Source: Pseudophaeomoniella oleicola (taxonomy: Eukaryota > Ascomycota > Eurotiomycetes > Phaeomoniellales > Phaeomoniellaceae). From it: 64,000 bases of DNA. Shown here in pieces: positions 56,281 through 64,000 of this stretch. The notes under the pieces were generated by a model. It was not told the DNA's origin. It made no database searches and was given only the letters and a program-made list of their open reading frames with translations. A program made the translations under genes and the position numbers. Numbering within the stretch: position 1 is the first letter of the stretch; each line of letters starts with the position of its first letter. Location of the stretch: NCBI GenBank assembly GCA_003868215.1, contig QWDQ01000036.1:62001-126000 (forward strand). The letters run 5' to 3'.

Positions 56281-56767
56281 CCTGGAAGCAGTACGTATCC
56301 AGACCAAATCAATGTTATTCACATCTTCTTTTTCTTTTCACAGTCCAGAGACAGAAGTCTCTCCCCTCAGAGATGTTTAGTGTTGAAAGGCATTGTGAAG
56401 TGTGTGAAGGGAGGACATGTTGAGGAAAGTGCTACAGTAACAGGAGAAATCCCAAAAGGGATTAGACCAGGAACAATTGGTCCAAGCTCCGTAAAGTTGG
56501 GGAAGTCGCATTTTGAGTTCGAATGCTTCCTTGACTTATTAATTACTGTAATTACAATATCTGAGAGAGAATACGTTGCTCGAGTTAACTGAGTCGCAGG
56601 ACATTGCAGTGTCAACGACAAATAGCTTATACCAGATATTCAACTATCCAAGAGAAGCTCTTACCTTGGTACGCCCTTCAATAGTCGTGGACAGCTTCTC
56701 TGAGTTCCCACCGCGGCCCTCATCGCGAAGCTCTCTACTTTCTCAGCGCATCGCATCCCTTGCAACT
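56281..56767. other. Divergent region, tad2 and RNPS1-like gene
   Basis: About 490 nt with both promoters. The frame of the RNPS1-like protein is open back to about 56576 but has no ATG before 56768, so this part is taken as leader. Confidence 0.5.
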
Positions 56768-57975
56768 ATGGCTTCGCGGTCACGATCGCGAGGCCGTTCT
56801 GCCACTCGCTCTCCCCAGCGTTCCGTCTCACCTCGCGCAGATGCAGCACCTCTTTCTCCAACTAATGGCCGGGGGCGGAACACCGATAGATCACCTTCTC
56901 CCCATCGCTCTGTCACACCCCGCGCTCTCACCAGGTCGCACTCGCGCAGTCGATCAATGTCTAGGAGTCCGAGGCGCAATGGCTACAGGGGGCGACCGAG
57001 AAGTTATACGCGAAGTCTCAGTCGAAGTAGAAGTCCCAGCAGAGGAGGAGGAGGAGGAGGTGGAAGATATAGAGAGAGAAGCTATTCCAGGAGTCGAAGT
57101 AGGAGGAGGAGCGTAAGTCGCGATAGCCGGCGAGCTCCGGCTAGAAGCTCGAAGGTATAGAATCTTATCGAGATGAGGGTTCTCCGTTGCTGACGTAACA
57201 CAGATCATCGTCGAGAAGCTGACCAAAAATGTGACCGAGGCGCATCTGAGAGAGATATTTGGCTCATATGGCGAGATAGAATCACTCGATCTTCCGATGA
57301 ACAGACAATGTGAGTCTCGATTAGCCCTTTTTAGCCAGCCAATGCTAAAGTCTACTAGTCATGACCAACCGAGGAACTGCATATATCGTCTATGCCACCA
57401 CTGCAGCATCCGAAGCGGCTATTGCTCACATGCACGAAGCGCAACTTGACGGTGTTGTCATAAATGTCTCTATAGTCCTACCTCGGCGCGCATTTTCTCG
57501 TTCTCCTCCCCCACCCAAGGCATCCTCCCGACCAATACCCCGCGGAGGACTACCGCCCGGTCGAGGTGGCCGTTATCGCTCGCCTCCAGGATTTGGCAGG
57601 GGCGGTAGAAGACGAGATAGTCCACCACCACGCCGAGGAGGCTATGCCGGCAGCCGTGCTGGTAGTGGAAGCTATGGACGGTACCGTGATAGGAGCTACT
57701 CACCATCACGATCTCGAACTCGTTCTCGTTCACCTGCGCCCCGACGCGGCGGCAGAGACAGATCATATTCTTATTCCAGATCCAGATCGAGATCCAGAAC
57801 ACCACCTCCTCGACGAAGGGCTCCATTACCTCCCAGAGGCGGAAGAGGTCCACCAGCGACGCGCAGGCGGAGTCCCAGCTACAGTTCAAAAAGCAGGAGC
57901 AGGAGTAGAACAAGGAGCTTGAGTCAGAGCAGAAGCGATTCCAGGGCTCCGAGCCGACGGAGGAGATATTCATGA
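56768..57975 (+). CDS. RNPS1-like SR protein (RRM flanked by Arg/Ser domains)
   Basis: Three exons (56768-57154, 57204-57309, 57359-57975) with two 49-nt introns give 369 residues. The N-terminal 129 residues are an Arg/Ser domain (MASRSRSRGRSATRSPQRSV). One RRM follows, opening IIVEKLTKNVTEAHLREIFG, with SYGEIESLDLPMNRQF and NRGTAYIVYATTAASEAAIA, ending VVINVSIVLPRR. The C-terminus is Pro/Arg/Gly-rich and then SRSRSRTRS-type repeats. An RRM between two RS regions is the layout of RNPS1, a component of ASAP/PSAP complexes linked to the exon junction complex and splicing control. A general SR splicing factor is the alternative. The protein is nuclear by inference. Expected phosphorylation by SR kinases is not visible in sequence. 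Confidence 0.85.
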
Positions 57976-58879
57976 AGTCCGAGATAAGTAGTGCACGTGG
58001 AGGAGGAAGGGGCAGAAAGGAGATACTTATGGTGGGAGTGAGAATGCGATCGTGCTTTCTCATATGACATGAAGCGATCGACAGATTAGTCAACGATGCC
58101 AGGCGTGTTGTGATCTTTTATGGTGTAAAAATGTCAACTGCCTACCTACTTAGTCATGACACTGAAAGTAAAAAAACCATGGAGGAAATGCAGATAGATA
58201 CCTTAGGTACCTACGTGGAATGAATGGATGGATGGCTCTGAAAGCAATTTCCATCTACTTCATACTAGCTGCTACTACAGTCCAATCGTCAAGTCAAGGT
58301 CTATCTAATCTACCTTATGTATCTACAGACTGACCGACCATATTTCAACGAGAGAACAAGAGATATATTTAGTAGTAGTCATGTAGAAGACGAGTGAGTG
58401 AGTGAGTGAGAGCTTGCTTGCCATCAGCCATTCCAATATGGGAAATTGTAGGAAGTCTATTTTCTTCTATTCAATCCAATTTGACAACCAATGGTGAATA
58501 CGATGCAATGCGATACAAGTACCAATAGTAGTAGTACATCGATACTGCTGTCTTTTGTTTTGTTCGTCCGGCTCTCTCTCTCTCTTTTGTTTTCTCGCTT
58601 CTTTTTCCAATATAAATCCATCCTGATGACTCCTTCTCTTTTTTCTTCTCTCCCATGGCGGAAAGTGAGGATGAGGATGAGGATGTGGATGTGGATGAGG
58701 AGAGAGGGAAGCGTGAATAAGGTATCCGCCGAATTTAGAAAAGTGTACGGCTGCCGAATGCTGATATATGTGACGTATGTAATATCCGAGGAGGTCGATT
58801 TAGGGCGATAGTAATAGTAGTAAAAGCTCCACAGTAAAGATGAAGCATGGATAGGATACGGACGTCAATCGAGTCATTT
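57976..58879. other. Convergent gap, RNPS1-like and Pro-rich hypothetical genes
   Basis: About 900 nt, AT-rich, with a GAGT repeat at 58392-58411 and GGATGA/GGATGT repeats at 58667-58700. No gene supported. Confidence 0.5.
58392..58411. repeat. GAGT tetranucleotide microsatellite
   Basis: About five GAGT units in the convergent gap after the RNPS1-like gene. Confidence 0.7.
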
Positions 58880-59635
58880 TCATTTCAGACCGATGTCTTG
58901 CCGGACGGCTTTTGCGCTCGGGCGACAGCGGCGTGGGTATGGGTCGTTGCGCATGAGGGCGCCGATGCCGGATTCGATGTCGAGGATGCAGGATTCGGCT
59001 CGGTGGCGGCGGAGGACGTCTGGGTCGATGGCGATGGATGAGGAGGCGGAGGGAGAGGGGGGTGGTGGTGGGACTGGCTTGCGGGATCTGCGAGACGATG
59101 GTGGTTTGAGATGGGTGTGTAGGGAGCAGGGTGGGTTTGGGAGGCTGGAATGGTGATGGCTGTGTGCTGCTGGTGTAGGGAGAGGTGGTGGTGGTGTTAT
59201 CTGGATTTCGGGGACTGAGGTGGCGGTGGCCGTTCGTGGTGGTGGTAATGGTGTTGGTAGTAGAAGAGGTGGCTTTGGGGTGTTGAATGTCGAGGAAGTG
59301 CTGGTTGGCCTTGCTGAAGCTCTAGGCTGCTTCTTGAAGCACCGCGAAAGTCTTCTGGTGAACGGAATCGCTCTGGCCGATGGCGGCTTTTGGTCTATTG
59401 TGCCGGCTATGTTGACTTCGGGAACGTATGGGAAACGCTCATCTGTGTCATACACATGTTCAGTGAATTTGGATGGACGAAATCGACTGTGGACTCTTGG
59501 AGGTTGTGAAATGATCTCTTCTAAGAAAGGTAGAGGTTTACCGGCTGTGTAGTGTAGGTCGAACAAGATGACCATTTGCTCTTTCCGAGAGATGGGCACC
59601 GTTAGAGTCCTTTTTGGGATGCTTGTCTTTTCCAT
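58880..59635 (-). CDS. Pro/Ser-rich hypothetical protein
   Basis: An open frame of 251 residues from MEKTSIPKRTLTVPIS. The first 90 residues are mixed in composition (MVILFDLHYTAGKPLPFLEE, HVYDTDERFPYVPEVNIAG); the middle is Pro/Thr/His-rich with polyproline runs and the end is basic (HRAESCILDIESGIGALMRN, RCRPSAKAVRQDIGLK). No domain, signal peptide or membrane segment is recognised. The opposite strand of this GC-rich stretch is also open, so coding strand is not certain; the minus frame is longest and has the more varied N-terminus. A spliced upstream exon between 59640 and 60010 is possible. Confidence 0.5.
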   Translation of the reverse strand: MEKTSIPKRTLTVPISRKEQMVILFDLHYTAGKPLPFLEEIISQPPRVHSRFRPSKFTEHVYDTDERFPYVPEVNIAGTIDQKPPSARAIPFTRRLSRCFKKQPRASARPTSTSSTFNTPKPPLLLPTPLPPPRTATATSVPEIQITPPPPLPTPAAHSHHHSSLPNPPCSLHTHLKPPSSRRSRKPVPPPPPSPSASSSIAIDPDVLRRHRAESCILDIESGIGALMRNDPYPRRCRPSAKAVRQDIGLK

Positions 59636-60780
59636 CTTGGTACGTATTCATCAGCATCAGATTTGTCGTAGCCTGAAGTGAGTGCGCTCGGGTCGTCGCT
59701 GCAGTGATGAATTGATTGCGGCCATAGAATGAGTACAGCAACTGCAGAGACAAGCACACATTCCATGATGAGAGAGCCAAAATGTCAAGCGAAACATAAA
59801 TATCTTGAACATGAAGATTTCCTGCCAATTTTGTATAAGTTCGTAGACTTGATAAACCTCACATGGTGAGTTCGTAGACTTTGGTACCTGAACTCTAACA
59901 AGAACGTGTACTGTGAACTGTTGAGCCATGACAACGAGACAAAAGAGGAATAGTATGACTAGAAGGAAATAAGAGATAAAGTATCTCCTGCGCATTAGCA
60001 TCATCAATGCTATGAGGTCTAGGTCACAGTGAGCTTTCGATTACTACTTCTCGTACACTCGATAAGCATGTCCTTGTCATCGAGGAAGGGAGGACCAAGA
60101 GGGAAGCCCAACGGTGCGTGGGCTTGTTGCATGATATGTGCTTATCCAGATAGGACCGCCCTGTTACCTGAAGCAAGACATTTACTCGCTAATGACAGTG
60201 ATTGTCTGTTGCCTTCATCAAGTGTTCAACACCAACATAACATGCTTTGGAGGAGACTGGAAGTTGTTTGATCAACTCGGTTTCGGAACAGCTTCCGCTC
60301 CGTCAAGACAGCAAATGCAAATCTAACCAAAGGGATCCAACAAACACCTAAGGGACATGTCAATTAATAGACAGCTGTGAGTATACCCTTTCGTATCATA
60401 TGCCGGGGTGCATACATATATATGGACAGATATATATTTATCTCAAGACAGACACAGAGGTACCATAGCTACCTTCCTAGTAGATATCTAGCTCCCTCGT
60501 TCTTATGCTTCGTGACACGCCTCCGAGCTCTGAAGGAGGATTATAAACCAGAGAAACATGAAAATAGATTTGCAAGTCGTTAATATACCTAGGTAGCCTA
60601 TCTAGCATGTACACGTTATCGTCGTGATATTACATTAATTCACATCGTTTCCTTCCCTTCTAATCTTTCTGAACAGCTTTGATCAAGTATTCCAGCTGAT
60701 GATGACCCCTCCCTCTCGCACAACAAGTTCCCAACGTAAGCCTCAGGTGGAGATAGTTTCCATCAACACGAACTGTGTAT
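59636..60780. other. Gene-free stretch between two minus-strand hypothetical genes
   Basis: About 1.15 kb. A minus-strand frame at 59657-60007 has a hydrophobic start but no support. ATATAT-rich sequence lies near 60410-60440 and a CCTAGG palindrome near 60588. Confidence 0.45.
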
Positions 60781-62265
60781 TTACTTCCGAGGACTTGGAG
60801 ATGTACTTTCCCAGCTTCCAATACCGAGACCGACGCCTTCTCTGACCCTTCTCTTCTTCTCAGCAATGTCCACATCCTCTCCAAAACTCGCTGTTCTCTT
60901 AATGCCTTTGCCAACGCTGGTATCTTTGGTGGTAGAGATATTCTTTTTGACTTGGCCAAATAGTTTAGTCTGCAACAGATTTGATTGCTTCTCTGCGGAT
61001 GCAGGTGTTCCCTGTGAAGGAAGGGTGTCCTGTGATGAGACTCCAGGGTTACGACGTAACATACTGGTCGCTAGAGACGATGCTTGTGATTGTGGGAGTT
61101 CTTCATCTGTGAGAACGGTATTGTCATTATCACCCTCGGACCCGGAAACAGAAATCGTACTGTCACGGTCGTGTCGGGACGGGGAGCGCCGGGAGAAGGA
61201 GATCTGGCTCCCTGATGCATGTATTGCAGGCTTCCGAGTGACGTGGACATCGCTGCGGCTGCGGTTACCTGGAGTGGATTGGAGCGAGGACAAGGAATGG
61301 GCGCCACGATGATGGCCGTGACGAAGCCTTGAGGCAGGCGTCTTGGTTGGAGTAGAGGGGACACTTATAGGTTCACCAGAGATTACTTGACCGGCTGCGA
61401 GGAGAGCGTCGATGGCCGAATTCTGGATTTCCCCTGTATTGGTATACAGAGGAGCTTGGCGCCTCTGAGGAGTCGTGTATTCTCTTTGTGGGGTCGTGAA
61501 CGCTGAGCTTTGAGTTTTCATACGAGTAATGTGGTCCCTATTCTCTCGAATCCTTCGCTTAAGGAGGAGATTCTCTTCTTGAATGAGGTCCGCGCGGTCT
61601 CGTTCTTCTTGAATAAGTCTTTTCGCATTGAACAATTTATTGTCGAGATTGCTGATCTGCCATTCCAATTCTCGGCAGCGACTCAACAACGGCTCAGTTG
61701 CATATTGTGGTGATTGCTGGCGAGCTTGCAGGGGTTGCATTGACCCTTGCCTCGACCTGTTCTCTGCTCGTATTACTTCCATCTCTCGTCTTGTCATTTG
61801 ATGTTCGATTTCAGCTCGTTGAGCGGACTCGTAACTCTCCATCGTCAGCAAACTGTGTTGCAACTTGGAATGAGCAGCTGATATTCTGGCTTCACGCACA
61901 GCTCCCACTAGCTCTCTGACCATCGTCCTGAGCTCCTGCTCGTTAGCAGTCGTGATTTCCTCATCACTGGGAAATACCACTGTATTGTTGACCTTGACAG
62001 TCGCTGGAGGAGATGCCAAATACGGGGGTTGGCGCGACAGTGGACGATTTGCAATCGGCGGAGAACGTAGGTGCAACTGTTGCGATGACGGTGGAGGGGT
62101 CATCTCCGCTGATGAGGACCGCGGCGGTGAAGATGATGCTTTTGAGACAGGCGCATCTTCTAGTTGAGAGGCTGACAGCGCTGCATGGAGCTGTATCGGC
62201 GTTGAAGGTACTTGGATGTCTGAAGAAGGCTGTGATGCCGATTCTGCTTGTATATCTGTCGACAT
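60781..62265 (-). CDS. Coiled-coil hypothetical protein
   Basis: A single open frame of 494 residues. Residues 1-95 are Ser/Pro/Gln-rich; about 105-260 are helical and heptad-like (EQELRTMVRELVGAVREARI, AQRAEIEHQMTRREMEVIRA, RCRELEWQISNLDNKLFNAK, RLIQEERDRADLIQEENLLL), a probable coiled coil. The C-terminal half is Ser/Arg/Thr-rich with many SP/TP sites (SVPSTPTKTPASR, SRRSPSRHD) and a basic KRTASFGEDVDIAEKKRRVR likely to be a nuclear signal. The SP/TP sites fit cell-cycle kinase control by inference. The family is not recognised. Its stop is inside a GTAAAT sequence that could be a splice donor, so the C-terminus may differ. Confidence 0.72.
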   Translation of the reverse strand: MSTDIQAESASQPSSDIQVPSTPIQLHAALSASQLEDAPVSKASSSPPRSSSAEMTPPPSSQQLHLRSPPIANRPLSRQPPYLASPPATVKVNNTVVFPSDEEITTANEQELRTMVRELVGAVREARISAAHSKLQHSLLTMESYESAQRAEIEHQMTRREMEVIRAENRSRQGSMQPLQARQQSPQYATEPLLSRCRELEWQISNLDNKLFNAKRLIQEERDRADLIQEENLLLKRRIRENRDHITRMKTQSSAFTTPQREYTTPQRRQAPLYTNTGEIQNSAIDALLAAGQVISGEPISVPSTPTKTPASRLRHGHHRGAHSLSSLQSTPGNRSRSDVHVTRKPAIHASGSQISFSRRSPSRHDRDSTISVSGSEGDNDNTVLTDEELPQSQASSLATSMLRRNPGVSSQDTLPSQGTPASAEKQSNLLQTKLFGQVKKNISTTKDTSVGKGIKRTASFGEDVDIAEKKRRVREGVGLGIGSWESTSPSPRK

Positions 62266-64000
62266 GATGTCCTACTTGCACGTTCTACTCCGATGTTCGG
62301 TGATCAAGTGACAGTCCGAGAATGAGCAGAAATGAAGCAGCTGCGATGAAGTTTGAATGGTGACTAGATGCGCCGCGAGGACGCGATGTTTGTTTTGTAT
62401 TTCCCTAGACCAGGCAGCCGGGTTGCTGAGTGTTGATGCCTCAGGCGCAAAGTGACCGCACACGGTGCAACGGCAATCGTGGGTGGAGAGCGGGACTATC
62501 TGGATTATCGATAAGTCAACGCAAGCGGTGAGGAATGCAGACAATAGAACGGCCGTTCAAGAATAGTTATATACTGAAGCTGACAATGAACCGGATATAG
62601 CGATGGGATAGGAATGTGAGATGGGGTATAGGATGAACGAGTATGAAACGACACATGATGATATTAGGGATAAGATGTTTGACAACACAAGTTGCTAGGG
62701 AAGTAAGGTTAGTGTGCGATTGAAGGGGGGGAAAGGGTGGCTGGGCTCGCGGGCTAAGTAAAAGGGACGCTTAGGGAACAAATGGCTGGGGAAATACATG
62801 GTAATCACACTGACAAGGGCGTTGGTTCTTGCTGCTCTTCTCCACAGCAACCAAAACCGAAACCTCGAAAACATTCTCCAGAGACCGCGTGAGGGAACAA
62901 TTAGATTGTCTAACCCAGTCCTCTCGTCCTGTCGTATCTCAGCATTCCTCTGTGGTTTTATAATCCCCGTGGAATGTGACTAACTGTATACATTCCATTT
63001 GTATATGCATCTCCTGAGAATACAGGTCCTTGCTTGTATTGCTAACATCTCTATGTTATGCTCTCCTTGGGAGAGCGCCATGCTGGGAGATGCTTTATCC
63101 AATCATTGTACTGACATCTGAGGACAACAAACATTCCACAACTACCTACCACGGCATGGAGAGTGAGCTGTCTCGGGCTTCAATCTGAATATATTACATT
63201 GCCTGCTTAAATCGAACCTAGTAACTCTATGGTGAGATTTAGGGTCTCATCATCGTTTGACGCCTCTGGTTTCCTCTATCCCTTCCTCTCCCTTCGTTGT
63301 CCTATCTCCATACAAGCAGAAACACTTCTGGAATGACGCACCTCTTTCTGTCCGAGGAGTTGAAAAACTTTGGCTTCAGTAGTGAAACACATGCGGTACC
63401 TGCATTCTCTCGCCTGTGGCTTGCTTCAACTAGGGGCAACATAGCGTTCGTAACTTCACAATACGTCGCTTTGCCAATAGAACGTTAGGGGCTTCTTGAA
63501 AAACTATTCAACCCTGTGGCCAAAGCTCCGAATAACAGACATGACGACGTCTGTTCTCAACCGTTACCTACAGGATTCCGCGACCATTTAGAGTGAACTG
63601 TGCATCCATCGGCCCTCATTGCAACCCAACATTCCGATATACGAGACGCAAGATCCTCCAACCCCCCAGCGGGAATGAAATAGTCTCCCGGTGTGGAGAA
63701 AGGCTCTCTGAATAGCCTCGCCTACCAACGTTGCAGCTCCTACCGTGAGTTCAGAGCGGGTAACTTCCGGAAGCGCTGCAAGGCTTCATGAGACACTACA
63801 CAAAAGGGTGTCTGCCGCAGAGTCGCGGCTCGGATGCTTAGACACACGTGGTATCCTGTACATTCATCTTACGCGACATGCAGCTCACATGAACAGTGTC
63901 CATGGTCTTTTCTCGTTGTCATGCTCTCGGACGTTCTTTGTTTAATCGAGCATCACTTGTCCAGGAATCCGGAAATCATATGCATTGCGACATTGGTTGA
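62266..64000. other. Right-edge region without a supported gene
   Basis: About 1.7 kb upstream of the coiled-coil gene up to the window edge. Only short open frames occur and no RNA gene was recognised. A gene beyond the edge may have its promoter or untranslated region here. Confidence 0.5.

Noticed and set aside
56576-56767. N-terminal extension of the RNPS1-like protein
   Set aside because: The frame is open but contains no ATG before 56768, so it is treated as leader.
57566-57922. Plus-strand frame inside the RNPS1-like gene
   Set aside because: It is an alternate-frame reading of Arg/Ser codons.
59220-59552. Plus-strand Gly/Val-rich frame opposite the Pro-rich hypothetical gene
   Set aside because: It is the complement of Pro/Thr codons and has low complexity; the minus-strand frame is longer and more varied.
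59657-60007. Hydrophobic 116-codon minus-strand frame
   Set aside because: It looks like AT-rich non-coding sequence; no signal peptide cleavage pattern, and no clean splice into the next gene.

Overview
The window is nuclear DNA of a filamentous ascomycete (Pezizomycotina; a leotiomycete or sordariomycete fits, but class cannot be settled by eye). The reasons are short introns of about 44-80 nt with GTAAGT/GTATGT-type donors, CTRAY-like branch points and CAG/TAG acceptors, roughly one gene per 2.5 kb, fungal-type versions of conserved proteins (telobox Tbf1, Isn1, fungal complex I 21 kDa subunit, Rsm19, Ppg1), and gene-free DNA rich in short palindromes such as TACGTA and CCTAGG. I support 25 protein genes and one tRNA gene. 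Several coding models were rebuilt exon by exon; in these the splice phases close and the total length is a multiple of three.

Layout. 0-8 kb: 3' part of a Tbf1-like telobox protein, TAF10 (TFIID/SAGA), the mitochondrial ribosomal protein S19 gene (three exons) and a large Ser/Arg-rich Cys-containing protein of unknown function. 8-11.4 kb: long gene-free stretch. 11.4-21.4 kb: CCHC zinc-knuckle protein, phosphatase Ppg1, Rho GDI, tail-anchored KilA-N/APSES protein resembling Bqt4, and Clp1. 21.9-29 kb: Isn1 (six exons, some tiny) and inositol polyphosphate multikinase, then a gene-poor convergent gap. 29-38.7 kb: Med17, RCC1, Csm3/Swi3, complex I 21 kDa subunit and tRNA-Thr(AGT). 38.7-46.2 kb: FGGY carbohydrate kinase, MDR oxidoreductase, EMC10 and a closely following unknown gene. 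47-64 kb: rhodanese-PTP phosphatase, 3.6 kb without a gene, an F-box protein, Tad2 (stops 28 nt apart, tail to tail), RNPS1-like SR protein and two unknown proteins.

The genes do not form a cluster. Most are housekeeping functions in transcription (TAF10, Med17), mRNA 3' end formation and splicing (Clp1, RNPS1), chromosome biology (Tbf1, Bqt4-like, RCC1, Csm3), mitochondria (Rsm19, complex I), purine and inositol phosphate metabolism (Isn1, IPMK), and signalling (Ppg1, Rho GDI, PTP). I saw no secondary-metabolite cluster, CRISPR array, transposon or virus-like element. The least explained items are the 1102-residue Cys/repeat protein, the DLDALLAE repeat array in Csm3, the ORF 47 nt downstream of EMC10, and the long gene-free blocks.
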